Shown: one piece after another, positions 42,815 to 51,866 of the stretch | Position numbering within the stretch: the first letter of the stretch is position 1 | Layout: each line of letters opens with the position of its first letter | Assembly: GCA_030669305.1 (NCBI GenBank) | Contig: DAOVDU010000004.1 | Span: 1 to 55,115, forward strand | Direction: 5' to 3' | DNA: 55,115 nucleotides | DNA from: Candidatus Aminicenantota bacterium | GTDB taxonomy: Bacteria > Acidobacteriota > Aminicenantia > Aminicenantales > Aminicenantaceae | Notes under the pieces: generated by a model | Databases searched by the model: none | What the model was told of the DNA's origin: nothing | What the model saw: the letters and a program-made list of their open reading frames with translations, nothing else | Made by a program: the position numbers and the translations under genes

Positions 42815-43702
42815 ATGAAACGAAGAGATTTCTTAAAGGACATCACTATTGGGAGCATCCTTCTGAATGTCAAGCCTGGCCTCCTGGCCCAGGGAAAAGA
42901 ATATCCCGACCTGGCCTTGATACAAGGCAACTCTCCTGCCCAGTTAACCAAAGAAGCTGTTGCTCTGTTAGGTGGAATCAATCGCTTCGTTTCTAAAGGA
43001 GATGTTGTTTTAGTAAAACCGAATATCGGTTGGGATAGAACTCCAAAGCAAGCCGCCTGTACCAATCCAGAAGTAGTCAAGACTCTTGTTGAACTCTGCC
43101 TTGATGCAGGAGCAAAACAAGTCAAAGTCATGGATAACCCCTGCAACCCTGCCAGAAGAACCTATGTCCGCTCTGGCATCGCTGCAGCCGCAAAAAAAGC
43201 GGGCGCAAAGGTCCCATATCCCAATGATCATCGACTAAAAAAAATGGCACTTAAGGGAGAATGGCTTAAAGAGTGGGAAGTCTACACCGACTTTGTCGAA
43301 GCAGACAAAATCATAAACGCCCCGATCGCCAAAACCCATAGTCTTTCACGGCTGACCATGGGGATGAAAAACTGGCTTGGTGCTCTCGGGGGAAAGCGAA
43401 ATCAGCTTCACCAAAAGATTGACTTTGCCATGGTCGATCTTGCTGCCTTCTTCAAACCTGTTCTCACTGTCTTAGATGGCTACAGAATTCTTATCAGGAA
43501 CGGCCCACAAGGAGGCAGACTCTCTGATGTTAAACTCCACAAAACCATAGTGGCAGGCGTAGATTACGTGGCTGTAGACGCAATAGGAGCGACTTTCTTC
43601 GGCATAAAACCAGAGGACCTGCGTTTTCTTCAACTTGCAAATCAAAAGGGATTTGGAAAAATCAATCTGGAGAAATTAAGGATTGAAAAAAGAACGGTCT
43701 AA
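42815..43702 (+). CDS. Tat-exported DUF362 protein
   Basis: This 295-aa protein begins MKRRDFLKDITIGSILLN, a twin-arginine signal, so it is probably exported folded with a cofactor. The DUF362 domain follows: VLVKPNIGWDR, then INAPIAKTHSLSRLTMGMKNWLGALGG and VAVDAIGATFFGIKP. In many bacteria DUF362 proteins accompany ferredoxin-type proteins, and here the next gene encodes a membrane polyferredoxin overlapping by 20 nt. No Fe-S cluster motif lies within this protein. The substrate is unknown. Confidence 0.88.
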   Translation: MKRRDFLKDITIGSILLNVKPGLLAQGKEYPDLALIQGNSPAQLTKEAVALLGGINRFVSKGDVVLVKPNIGWDRTPKQAACTNPEVVKTLVELCLDAGAKQVKVMDNPCNPARRTYVRSGIAAAAKKAGAKVPYPNDHRLKKMALKGEWLKEWEVYTDFVEADKIINAPIAKTHSLSRLTMGMKNWLGALGGKRNQLHQKIDFAMVDLAAFFKPVLTVLDGYRILIRNGPQGGRLSDVKLHKTIVAGVDYVAVDAIGATFFGIKPEDLRFLQLANQKGFGKINLEKLRIEKRTV

Positions 43703-45278
43703 AAAATACCGGATTATCCAAATCATCAGGATCCTTATCCAATTTTTCTTTTTTTTGCTTTTTTTCTATCTTTTACTTGGAACTCGCTTCCCTGGAGAGG
43801 ATTATATCGGGAATGTTGAAGTTTTTTTTCATTTCGACCCCCTTCTTGCCCTGACAACCTTTATAGCTTCCCGAGCTGTATTCGTGGCATTTGCCTTGGC
43901 AGCCATCACTATCATCGTCACTTTTTTCATGGGTCGAATAGCATGCGGCTGGGTATGCCCTTTGGGATCCCTCCATCAGTTCTTCTCCTTCATCTTTAAA
44001 AAGTCAAAACTCCTGCATCCGAAAAAAGTCCAGGATAACCTTACAGCTTTGAAATACTATCTTCTGGTATTCATTCTTATCAGCGCTATTTTTACACTCG
44101 ACCTGGTTGGCCTATTTGATCCTCTCTCTCTTCTCTATCGTTCTTTCACAGTCGGGATTATTCCCGCCATAAGCCTCAGTATCTATAGCCTCATGGATTT
44201 TCTTTATCAAGTAAATCTTTCTTCTCTAGGTGATAGTCTTGTTCAATTCTTCGAGAACCTTGACTTCAATGCTACTTTTCTCCAGGGTTTTTTTATTGCA
44301 ATGATATTCATCGGCATTGTGCTTTTAAATATCCTCAGGGAAAGATTCTGGTGCCGCTATCTGTGCCCTTTAGGAGCTTTTCTTGGCCTTGTTTCAAGAT
44401 GGAATGTATTCAAACTTAAGATTAATCCTGAAAAATGCATTGAATGCGGACTCTGCACGATTCACTGTCAAACTCAAGCCAATCCATTCCCGAATGAAGA
44501 ATGGAAAAGTTCTGAATGTGTGTACTGTTACACCTGTAGCGCTATCTGCCCTACGAGTGCCATCGGATTTCCTTTGAAACCTGCACCTGAAAGAATCGAG
44601 ACAGTAAACCTTTCTAGAAGAAAGCTTATCTTTAGTTCGCTTTTAGGTATTTTTGTCGTTCCGTTCTTCCGAATCTCTCCGTCCAGGAAACGGGCATCAG
44701 AGAAATTGATCCGACCCCCAGGGGCACTTTCTGAAGAGCGGTTTCTTCAAAAATGTATCAAATGTGGCGAATGCATGAAAGTCTGCCCCACCAATGCTCT
44801 CCAGCCAGCCTTAACAGAGGCAGGCCCGGAAGGCATCTGGACACCCATGCTTGTACCCAAGATCGGATATTGTGAATATTACTGTTCTCTTTGTTCACAA
44901 GTTTGCCCCACTGGAGCCATAAAAGAGCTAACCATAGAACAGAAAACCCAGGTCAAGATTGGAACAGCCTGGGTTAACAAAAATCGCTGTATTCCCTGGA
45001 TATTTGGTGATCCCTGTATCGTGTGTGAGGAACATTGTCCGGTTTCCCCTAAGGCCATAAAATTGATGAAAACAGAAGTAACGCTTCCTGATGGAGTCGT
45101 AAAAACTCCTTTAACCCCTGTCATCGATATAGAACTCTGTAATGGTTGCGGAATATGCGAGAATAAATGCCCGGTGGTGGATGCCCCTGCTATCTATGTG
45201 ACGAGTGTTGGAGAGAGCCGTTCAGAAAAAAATCAACTGTTGCTCGATATCATCCAGCAGGAAGAAGAGATCTATTAA
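43683..45278 (+). CDS. Membrane polyferredoxin (NapH-like fused to multi-[4Fe-4S] domain)
   Basis: This 531-aa protein starts at a TTG (AAGGA just upstream) inside the end of the DUF362 gene. About four to five membrane helices (near 10-32, 58-82, 127-145, 160-180, 215-237) carry the NapH/YccM signatures GRIACGWVCPLGS and WCRYLCPLGAF. Cluster motifs follow: CIECGLCTIHC, CVYCYTCSAICP, CIKCGECMKVCP, CSLCSQVCP, CIVCEEHCP and CNGCGICENKCP. Between them NLSRRKLIFSSLLG looks like an internal Tat-type signal, as if NapH and NapG-like proteins had fused. It probably passes electrons across the membrane to the exported DUF362 protein. Confidence 0.88.
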   Translation: MKKERSKKYRIIQIIRILIQFFFFLLFFYLLLGTRFPGEDYIGNVEVFFHFDPLLALTTFIASRAVFVAFALAAITIIVTFFMGRIACGWVCPLGSLHQFFSFIFKKSKLLHPKKVQDNLTALKYYLLVFILISAIFTLDLVGLFDPLSLLYRSFTVGIIPAISLSIYSLMDFLYQVNLSSLGDSLVQFFENLDFNATFLQGFFIAMIFIGIVLLNILRERFWCRYLCPLGAFLGLVSRWNVFKLKINPEKCIECGLCTIHCQTQANPFPNEEWKSSECVYCYTCSAICPTSAIGFPLKPAPERIETVNLSRRKLIFSSLLGIFVVPFFRISPSRKRASEKLIRPPGALSEERFLQKCIKCGECMKVCPTNALQPALTEAGPEGIWTPMLVPKIGYCEYYCSLCSQVCPTGAIKELTIEQKTQVKIGTAWVNKNRCIPWIFGDPCIVCEEHCPVSPKAIKLMKTEVTLPDGVVKTPLTPVIDIELCNGCGICENKCPVVDAPAIYVTSVGESRSEKNQLLLDIIQQEEEIY

Positions 45279-45299
45279 TCAAAAAATCCAAATTCCAAT

Positions 45300-45515
45300 T
45301 TCCAAATAAATTAGTTTAAGGTTGAATGTTTAATGTTTAAGGCAAAAATGCTACTTTAAACCTTAAATATTCAACTTTAAATAAAATCTGTCTTGCCTCT
45401 TTGTCTTGCCTACTTAGATAAACTTTTATACTGCTATACTGACTTACTGACTTAAATCGTGAGCCGTGAGCAGAAATAATGGTTTAAGGTTGAAGGTTTA
45501 ATGTTTAAGGAAAGA
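45300..45515. repeat. Hairpin repeat units, copies D and E
   Basis: TTTAAGGTTGAATG (45314 on) and the complementary TTTAAACCTTAAATATTCAAC (to about 45380) form a palindrome between the polyferredoxin and etfA genes, which converge here. A single arm recurs at about 45481-45510, with short ACTGACTT and CGTGAGC arrays between. Confidence 0.7.
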
Positions 45516-45550
45516 GTAGAAACAGGTTTAATTTTTTTAGAATTTGGAAA

Positions 45551-46528
45551 TTATTCTGCTAGTGCCTTCTTTAATTCTTCCTGCAGATGGGGAATAACCT
45601 GAAACAGATCGCCTACTACGCCAAAGTCGGACACCTTAAAGACAGGGGCTTCATGATCCTTGTTCACAGCCACTATGTATTTTGAGGAAGACATCCCTGC
45701 TAAGTGTTGAATTGCGCCTGAAATCCCAAATGCCAAATAAAGATTCGGAGAGACGGTTTTTCCTGTTTGGCCTACCTGATTTTGATGATCAATCCATCCA
45801 GCGTCTACTGCAGAACGAGAAGCACCCACAGCAGAATGGGGCAGGATAGAGGAGAGATTCCTAAGCATGTCAAAATTTTCAGGTCCCTTCATCCCTCTTC
45901 CTCCCGAAACCACAATATCTGCTTCAGTTACATCAAGCTCTGTACCTTCTTCCCTTATAATCTCGACCACTTGAGCTTTAATCTGGTCCTCGGTAAAAAC
46001 CGCATCTTTTCTTATGACCTCAGCCTGTTCATCCACAGGATCGATAAGAGGAAACACATTTGGTCTGAGGGAAGCTATTTGTGGTGAAGATTTAAGAATA
46101 AAGGTCGCAAAGGCTTTCCCAGCAAAAATTGGCCGCACAACCTCCAGTTTTCCATCTTTGCAAGCTGTTTGGGTACAATCAGAAGCCATGCTCACTCCCA
46201 GTTTAGCAGCCAGCCGAGGCGCTAAATCCCTGCCCATGGCAGTAGCCGAAAACAGAATAATTTCAGGGTTGATTTCCCCTGCCAAGGAAAAAAGCACCTC
46301 CGCAAAACCAGAAGGAGAATAGCGGCTGAGAAGAGAATTTTCAAGGACAAACACCTTTGAAGCCCCATAACGGAAAATGTCGGGAGCAAGGCTCTCTAAA
46401 TTATGGCCAACAAGAACAGCATTGACTTCAGTGTTCATCTCTGCGGCTCTCCTTTTGCCCTCAGAAAGGGCTTCCAAAGAAGATTTTTTTACCTTGCCTT
46501 CTCTAACTTCTATAAAAACTAAAATCAT
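45551..46528 (-). CDS. etfA: Electron transfer flavoprotein alpha subunit
   Basis: This 325-aa protein has an N-terminal domain with ATAMGRDLAPRLAAKLG and the C-terminal FAD domain with VSGGRGMKGPENF, VGASRSAVDAGW, VGQTGKTVSP and AFGISGAIQHLAGM. It binds FAD and transfers electrons between dehydrogenases and a quinone oxidoreductase or, in bifurcating forms, ferredoxin. There is no N-terminal ferredoxin extension. It follows etfB by 9 nt. No acyl-CoA dehydrogenase or FixC is adjacent, so the partner is unknown. Confidence 0.94.
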   Translation of the reverse strand: MILVFIEVREGKVKKSSLEALSEGKRRAAEMNTEVNAVLVGHNLESLAPDIFRYGASKVFVLENSLLSRYSPSGFAEVLFSLAGEINPEIILFSATAMGRDLAPRLAAKLGVSMASDCTQTACKDGKLEVVRPIFAGKAFATFILKSSPQIASLRPNVFPLIDPVDEQAEVIRKDAVFTEDQIKAQVVEIIREEGTELDVTEADIVVSGGRGMKGPENFDMLRNLSSILPHSAVGASRSAVDAGWIDHQNQVGQTGKTVSPNLYLAFGISGAIQHLAGMSSSKYIVAVNKDHEAPVFKVSDFGVVGDLFQVIPHLQEELKKALAE

Positions 46529-46537
46529 TTCCTCCTC

Positions 46538-47320
46538 CTAGATGACCTTGGCTTCCTTGTGTAAGAATTCCACAATTTTCTTTGCCACCTCCTTAGGTTC
46601 ACCCTCTATGATCTTTCCAGCCTCCCTTGTGGGCGGGCTCTCCATTCTAGTTAACTCCAGTTGTGAAACAAGATCCTCTGTATTTAGACCCAAATCTTCC
46701 AGAGATAGCACTGGTATTTGTTTTCTCTTAGCCATCATGATGCCCTTTAATGTTTCGTAACGAGGTTCATTTAAACCTTTCTGAGCACTGATAACTGCTG
46801 GCAAAGGAAAAGAAACTTTCTCTATGGCTCCCTCAATTTCTCGATGAGCAGTGCCATTATTTCCTTCAATTTCCAGTTTCGTCACCACGTTAACTTGAGG
46901 CACACCTAGAAACTCAGCAACCATGGCAGGGATTTGGGCATTATCAGCACCCATAGACTGTTTCCCGAACAGGAGCAAATTGTATTCAGGAAATTTTTCC
47001 TTTAAGGCGTGCGCAATAATCTTGGCTGTCCTTAAACCATCATAAGTTTCAGGGGTATCATCCTTCAAAAGCACTGCCTCATCAGCTCCCATTGCCAGAC
47101 ATTTCTTCAATATTCTCAATCCCTCTTCAGACCCAACCGAAAGGACAGTAACTTTGCCTTCTTTAGCCTCTCTTATTCGAAGGGCTTCCTCCACCGCATA
47201 CTCATCATAAGGATTCAAAACAAAGTTTAGGCCTTCCTCGATAACACTATTCGTCTCAGGGCTTATCCTTATCTTGGATTCGGTATCAGGCACCCTTTTA
47301 ACAAGAACAAAAATATTCAC
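46538..47320 (-). CDS. etfB: Electron transfer flavoprotein beta subunit
   Basis: This 260-aa protein has VLVKRVPDTESKIRI at the N-terminus, NPYDEYAVEEALRI, GADEAVLLKD and the C-terminal KGIMMAKRKQIP recognition-loop region. With EtfA it forms a heterodimer; the beta subunit binds AMP, or a second FAD in bifurcating types. Which type this is cannot be decided by eye. AGGAGG lies just before the ATG. Confidence 0.94.
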   Translation of the reverse strand: MNIFVLVKRVPDTESKIRISPETNSVIEEGLNFVLNPYDEYAVEEALRIREAKEGKVTVLSVGSEEGLRILKKCLAMGADEAVLLKDDTPETYDGLRTAKIIAHALKEKFPEYNLLLFGKQSMGADNAQIPAMVAEFLGVPQVNVVTKLEIEGNNGTAHREIEGAIEKVSFPLPAVISAQKGLNEPRYETLKGIMMAKRKQIPVLSLEDLGLNTEDLVSQLELTRMESPPTREAGKIIEGEPKEVAKKIVEFLHKEAKVI

Positions 47321-47356
47321 TTGATCCTCCTATTCAAAAACAAAGCAATAAAATTT

Positions 47357-47495
47357 GGTTTAAGGTTTAAAGTTGAAGGTTTAATGAAAATTATGAGTAG
47401 TGAATATTACTCTCAAACTTATTTTTGTCTCCAAAATTTCAAAACGGATTAGATGAATTTCTTGCCTTAAACATTAAACGTTCAACTTTAAACGA
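47357..47495. repeat. Hairpin repeat units, copy F
   Basis: GGTTTAAGGTTTAAAGTTGAAGG (about 47357-47380) and CCTTAAACATTAAACGTTCAAC (about 47463-47485) are complementary arms separated by about 80 nt, between fabF and etfB. Confidence 0.65.
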
Positions 47496-47506
47496 TGATA
47501 TTTAAT

Positions 47507-48781
47507 CTATTCTTCAAATCTCTTCAAAAGAAGAGTTCCATTCGTCCCGCCAAATCCAAAAGAATTACTTAAGGCATAAATGATCTCCGCTGTGCGGGCT
47601 TTATTGGGAACATAGTCCAGGTCACAGTCAGGGTCAGGGTATTCATAATTAATTGTTGGAGGCATGATTTGATTTTTCAGACAAAGGGCTGAAATCGCAG
47701 CCTCGAAGCTTCCTGCAGCACCCAGGAGATGTCCAGTCATTGACTTAGTCGAATTTACACATATCTTGTACGCATGGTCTTTGAAAACCCTTTTTATGGC
47801 CAACGTCTCGATTCTGTCGTTATGAGGAGTGGAGGTACCATGAGCATTTATATAATTTACTTCTCTGGGCTGAATACAAGCATCCTTGATAGCTCTTTTC
47901 ATCGCCAGGTAGGCCCCCTCTCCATCCAGACAAGGAGCAGAAACATGATAAGCATCTCCGCTCATCCCGTATCCGACGATCTCTGCGTATATTCTAGCCC
48001 CTCGCTTTAAAGCTGTACTAAAATCTTCAAGAACAAGAATAGCGGCTCCCTCTCCTATAACAAATCCATCCCTCTGTACATCGAAAGGGCGGGAAGCTTT
48101 ATGAGGTTCATCGTTTCTCATAGAAAGGGCACGCATAGAACAAAAACCTGCAAGCCCGAGCGGAGTAATTGTGGCTTCTGCCCCACCAGCAAGCATGATA
48201 TCAGCATCTCCTCTGGCGATAATCCGATAGGAATCACCAACGCTATGGGCACTGGTAGAACAGGAGGTTGAAGTAGCTAAATTAGGGCCTTTCGCCTTGT
48301 ATCTTATAGAGATCCAGCCTGAAGCTTCATTAATTATGGATGAAACTAAAAAAAACGGCGAAACTCGACTTGGACCTTTTTCGAGCAATTTTTTATGTGT
48401 TTCCTCGATAGTACCAATACCTCCTATCCCTGAGCCCACATAAACACCTGTTCTTTCTCCCTCCAAAAGTGCAGGCTTAATGAATGAATCTTCTGCCGCT
48501 AACTGAGCAGCAGAAACAGCATACTGGATGAAAGGATCCATCTTCCGGATCTCCTTTTTTTCGATAAAATCGAGAGGGTCGAAGTCTTTGACTTCTCCTG
48601 CAATTTTAGAAGAATAACCGGAAGTATCAAACTTGGAGATAAGGGCAATTCCTCCTCTGCCTTCTAAAGCCGCCTTCCAATTCTTCTCAATGCCAACTCC
48701 TAAGGGGGAAACTATACCAATGCCTGTAATAGCTACGCGCCTCGAAGGGACTACTTTTCTTGAGGAAAGGGGGATTCCCAT
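47507..48781 (-). CDS. fabF: Beta-ketoacyl-ACP synthase II
   Basis: This 424-aa protein carries the catalytic Cys in STSCSTSAHSVGDSY, His in NAHGTSTPHNDRIE, and KSMTGHLLGAAGSFEA, ending SFGFGGTNGTLL. It elongates acyl-ACP in fatty acid synthesis. The N-terminus has about 14 residues more than usual before RRVAITGIGIVSP, so the true start may be further in. It follows acpP by 17 nt, the common order in bacteria. Confidence 0.94.
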   Translation of the reverse strand: MGIPLSSRKVVPSRRVAITGIGIVSPLGVGIEKNWKAALEGRGGIALISKFDTSGYSSKIAGEVKDFDPLDFIEKKEIRKMDPFIQYAVSAAQLAAEDSFIKPALLEGERTGVYVGSGIGGIGTIEETHKKLLEKGPSRVSPFFLVSSIINEASGWISIRYKAKGPNLATSTSCSTSAHSVGDSYRIIARGDADIMLAGGAEATITPLGLAGFCSMRALSMRNDEPHKASRPFDVQRDGFVIGEGAAILVLEDFSTALKRGARIYAEIVGYGMSGDAYHVSAPCLDGEGAYLAMKRAIKDACIQPREVNYINAHGTSTPHNDRIETLAIKRVFKDHAYKICVNSTKSMTGHLLGAAGSFEAAISALCLKNQIMPPTINYEYPDPDCDLDYVPNKARTAEIIYALSNSFGFGGTNGTLLLKRFEE

Positions 48782-48798
48782 CTTGAACTTATATCTTT

Positions 48799-49047
48799 TT
48801 ACTTATTAGAGAGATTGCCTAAAACATAATCTATAGTCTTGCCAACGGTTGTCAATTTCTCCGCTTCTTCATCAGGAATATCCATATCAAATTCATCCTC
48901 TAAGGCCATGACCAATTCAACTGTATCTAAAGAATCTGCGCCTAAATCATCAATAAACGAGGCCTCTTCAGTAACTTGGTCCTCACCGATGCTAAGTTTG
49001 TCTGCAACGATAGCTTTTATTTTTTTCAGTAATTCTTCTCTCTCCAT
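48799..49047 (-). CDS. acpP: Acyl carrier protein
   Basis: This 82-aa acidic protein has the phosphopantetheine attachment Ser in [18 protein letters not shown]. It carries growing acyl chains. AGGAGG precedes the ATG. It sits between fabG and fabF. Confidence 0.97.
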   Translation of the reverse strand: MEREELLKKIKAIVADKLSIGEDQVTEEASFIDDLGADSLDTVELVMALEDEFDMDIPDEEAEKLTTVGKTIDYVLGNLSNK

Positions 49048-49095
49048 TCTTGTCCTCCTCTATATTAGATTTGTATACAAAAACATCACAGAATG

Positions 49096-49836
49096 TTACA
49101 TAAACATTCCGCCATTTACGTTAATAACCTGGCCAGTGATATAAGCAGCCTCATCGGAAAGAAGGAATTTAACAACATGTGCAACCTCCTCAGGAGTCCC
49201 CAATCTCTTCAATGGGATGATATCAACAAAGATTTTTTTTGCTGAGTCAGAAAGATTCTCGGTCATGGGGGTAGCAATATAACCCGGCGCGACAGCATTA
49301 ACTGTTATTCCCCTGGAAGCTACTTCCCTAGCTAATGATTTTGTAAAACCAATAACACCTGCTTTTGAGGCAGAATAGTTAGTTTGTCCAGCGTTGCCCA
49401 TTAAGCCCACAACTGACGAGATATTAATGATGCGGCCGTATCGATTTTGAATCATATTCCTGATTACTGCTCTGGAAAAATTAAAAACACCCTTTAAATT
49501 GACTGTCAAAACAGCATCCCATTCTTCCTCTTTCATTCGCATCAGGAGATTATCCCTTGTAATGCCTGCATTGTTGACCAAATGATCAATTTTTTGATGA
49601 TTCTGGATAATCGCCTCCACAACTTCAGATATTTTTCCCATACTTGTAACATCAGCACAATAAACAGAAGCTTTCCCGTTGCTGGCTTTTATATTACGGG
49701 CAACTTCTTCTAATTTTTCCTTTTGAACATCAACCAGAACAACCTCTGCTCCTTCTCTAGAAAGCTCTCGGGCGATGGCTTTGCCAATCCCTTGAGATGC
49801 TCCAGTAACAATCGAAACTCTTTCAGAAAATTGCAT
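49096..49836 (-). CDS. fabG: 3-oxoacyl-ACP reductase
   Basis: This 246-aa short-chain dehydrogenase has the cofactor motif VTGASQGIGKAIA, NNAGITRDNLLMRM, Ser and the YSASKAGVIGF active site, and the C-terminal GQVINVNGGMFM typical of FabG. It uses NADPH to reduce 3-oxoacyl-ACP. It lies between plsX and acpP. No fabD or fabH lies between plsX and fabG, unlike in many genomes. Confidence 0.96.
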   Translation of the reverse strand: MQFSERVSIVTGASQGIGKAIARELSREGAEVVLVDVQKEKLEEVARNIKASNGKASVYCADVTSMGKISEVVEAIIQNHQKIDHLVNNAGITRDNLLMRMKEEEWDAVLTVNLKGVFNFSRAVIRNMIQNRYGRIINISSVVGLMGNAGQTNYSASKAGVIGFTKSLAREVASRGITVNAVAPGYIATPMTENLSDSAKKIFVDIIPLKRLGTPEEVAHVVKFLLSDEAAYITGQVINVNGGMFM

Positions 49837-49852
49837 TTTATGCCTTTAGATC

Positions 49853-50851
49853 CTAAATCTCTGAGAAAGCCTGTCCAATTTCCTTTTGAATTTTCTCCTG
49901 GACCTTGCCCACCACAAAATCCTTTGCTAATTTCACTGCATTCTTTACTGCAGTTGGGTTTGAACGTCCATGGCCAATGATACAGGCTCCGTTTAACCCC
50001 AGCAAATGAGCCCCTCCATACTCTGAATAATCCACTTTTTTATAGAGTTTTTTCAAATTTCTCTTCATTAAAATAAATCCGATTTTAGAGAAAATATTCT
50101 TCATGATTTCAGTACGAGCCATTTTAAAAAAAGTCTCAACAACTCCTTCGCTAGCTTTTAAGGCAATATTCCCTGTAAAGCCATCGCTTACAATAACATC
50201 CGCTTTCCCTGAATAAATATCTTTACCCTCTACATTTCCAATAAAATTCAAAGGAGAGGATTGCAGCCTTTCAAAAACTTCTTTGATAAGGTCATTTCCC
50301 TTTGTCCTTTCTTCTCCTATACTCATGAGGGCTATACGAGGATTCTTTAAACCAAGCACGCTTTCCACAAAAATCCGACCCATTATCGCAAATTGCTGGA
50401 GGTGATGGGCACTACAGTTGACACTTGCTCCAACATCTAATAGCAAAGTAAGGCCACTTAGTGCAGGAACAAGAAGAGCTAATGCAGGTTTATCCACTCC
50501 TTTTAAAGTCCCTAGTACTTTCTTTGATGTATAGACAATTGCAGCAGTATTGCCTGTGCTGACAAAAGCCTGTGCTTCTTCTTTTTTTACTAGCTGAGTC
50601 CCGATACGGATAGAAGATCTCTTCTTTCTTCTGAAAGAAAGAAGGCCTTCTCCCATGCCGATGGCCTCCGCTGCATCAATGATTGTAACCTTTGCCTTTG
50701 AGTGGTCGAGCCTGTCTAACTCTTTTTTTATAAGCGCTTCTATACCAACCAGAAGAACTTCTATTTGATTCTCCTGTGATGCCCTTACTGCTCCTTCAAC
50801 CATTACCTTGGCTCCGAAGTCTCCTCCCATTGCATCAACTGCTACTCGCAT
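49853..50851 (-). CDS. plsX: Phosphate acyltransferase
   Basis: This 332-aa protein begins MRVAVDAMGGDFGAKVMVEG and has FVSTGNTAAIVYTSKK, LLLDVGASVNC, VSDGFTGNIALK and GAHLLGLNGACIIGHG, all PlsX signatures. It makes acyl-phosphate from acyl-ACP for phospholipid synthesis. It follows rpmF by 12 nt in the usual order. Confidence 0.95.
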   Translation of the reverse strand: MRVAVDAMGGDFGAKVMVEGAVRASQENQIEVLLVGIEALIKKELDRLDHSKAKVTIIDAAEAIGMGEGLLSFRRKKRSSIRIGTQLVKKEEAQAFVSTGNTAAIVYTSKKVLGTLKGVDKPALALLVPALSGLTLLLDVGASVNCSAHHLQQFAIMGRIFVESVLGLKNPRIALMSIGEERTKGNDLIKEVFERLQSSPLNFIGNVEGKDIYSGKADVIVSDGFTGNIALKASEGVVETFFKMARTEIMKNIFSKIGFILMKRNLKKLYKKVDYSEYGGAHLLGLNGACIIGHGRSNPTAVKNAVKLAKDFVVGKVQEKIQKEIGQAFSEI

Positions 50852-50863
50852 CTAATCCCCTTT

Positions 50864-51046
50864 TTAATCTTCAGCTCCTTCCATCACCTGCCGACCTTTG
50901 TAATATCCGCATTCAGGACATGCCCGGTGAGGCAATTTTGGATTTCCACAGTTGGAACATAGGGACAGAGAGGGAACCTTAAGAGCATCATGGGCTCTTC
51001 TCTTCCCTTTTCTTGAGCAAGAATGTCTCCTTTTTGGATGTGCCAT
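50864..51046 (-). CDS. rpmF: 50S ribosomal protein L32
   Basis: This 60-aa protein has the L32 start MAHPKRRHSCSRKGKRRAH and a zinc ribbon CSNCG...CPECGYYKGR with four cysteines. The start adjoins the yceD stop. It belongs to the conserved yceD-rpmF-plsX order. Confidence 0.96.
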   Translation of the reverse strand: MAHPKRRHSCSRKGKRRAHDALKVPSLSLCSNCGNPKLPHRACPECGYYKGRQVMEGAED

Positions 51047-51565
51047 TTATCTTTTATCTCTCAAAAAAATTTTAAGCTTCTTGAGGCGAGGGTCAGATTC
51101 ATTCTCCATACATAAACATTCACCTTTCTTGATAATTTTCCCGCAAATGGGACAGATTCCTTGACAATCTTCACTACATAAGGGTTTCACTGGAAAAGTC
51201 AGGTTCAACTGTTCCAAAACAATCTCTTTAAGGTCTATCTTTCGGGTGTAATAAAAACATTTATTCAAGTCGTCTTTATTCAATTGATCCTTTCCAGCAT
51301 CAAGTTCTTCATGAAAAGAGACAAGATCAAAACTGGAATCGATAGGAAATTCAAATGGGAGCAGGCAACGGCTGCAGACAAAACTAAGGCAAGTACGAAC
51401 TCTTCCCTTTATTAAAATTTCCTCTCCGACCTTTCTTACTGAAATTTCTGCATGCACAGGCTCACAAAATACAGCATTTTCCTCCACAAGTTCAACATTG
51501 AAGAATTCAAAGTCTCTACAAACTTTTAGCCCTTCTGAGGGCAATCTATCAATATCTATGATCAT
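51047..51565 (-). CDS. yceD: YceD/DUF177 family protein
   Basis: This 172-aa protein has the DUF177 core (CSRCLLPFEFPID and LDLKEIVLEQL-type segment DLKEIVLEQLNLTFPVKPLC) and a C-terminal metal knuckle CSEDCQGICPICG followed by CLCMEN. YceD is linked to 23S rRNA and ribosome assembly and nearly always precedes rpmF. It is the first gene of the lipid/ribosome operon, right behind a consensus promoter. Confidence 0.9.
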   Translation of the reverse strand: MIIDIDRLPSEGLKVCRDFEFFNVELVEENAVFCEPVHAEISVRKVGEEILIKGRVRTCLSFVCSRCLLPFEFPIDSSFDLVSFHEELDAGKDQLNKDDLNKCFYYTRKIDLKEIVLEQLNLTFPVKPLCSEDCQGICPICGKIIKKGECLCMENESDPRLKKLKIFLRDKR

Positions 51566-51592
51566 CTTATTTCTCTTAAAAAAAGTTACCCT

Positions 51593-51620
51593 ATTATACC
51601 ATCTTGCGTTTCTTTGTCAA
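51593..51620 (-). promoter_or_regulatory. Consensus sigma70 promoter of the yceD-rpmF-plsX-fab operon
   Basis: Read on the minus strand, TTGACA (51620-51615) and TATAAT (51598-51593) are both perfect, with a 16-nt spacer. The expected start is about 20 nt before the yceD ATG at 51565. Confidence 0.85.
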
Positions 51621-51659
51621 CAGCATAGCCTAGCAAAACAACCAGGACGGGCAAGACAA

Positions 51660-51735
51660 ATTTGGTTTAAGGTTTAAGGTTTAAGGTTACAATTTCTTTC
51701 CTTAAACCTTCTACATTAAACATTCAACTATTTAA
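51660..51735. repeat. Hairpin repeat units, copy G
   Basis: Three GGTTTAA-type units (about 51663-51690) face CCTTAAACC and ATTAAACATTCAAC units (to about 51731). They occupy the 301-bp spacer between the divergent yceD and the 83-aa ORF, which otherwise holds only the yceD promoter and about 130 nt of A+T-rich sequence. Confidence 0.7.
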
Positions 51736-51866
51736 TAGTTCTAAAATTTTGCTTTAGATCTAATTCTGGTCTTATGTCTACGTTTTCCACAATTCACCGA
51801 CCTACTATTTGCTTGATATCCTGACAACAAGGAGTATAATATTGCATGTAGGGAACAGGGTTAACA

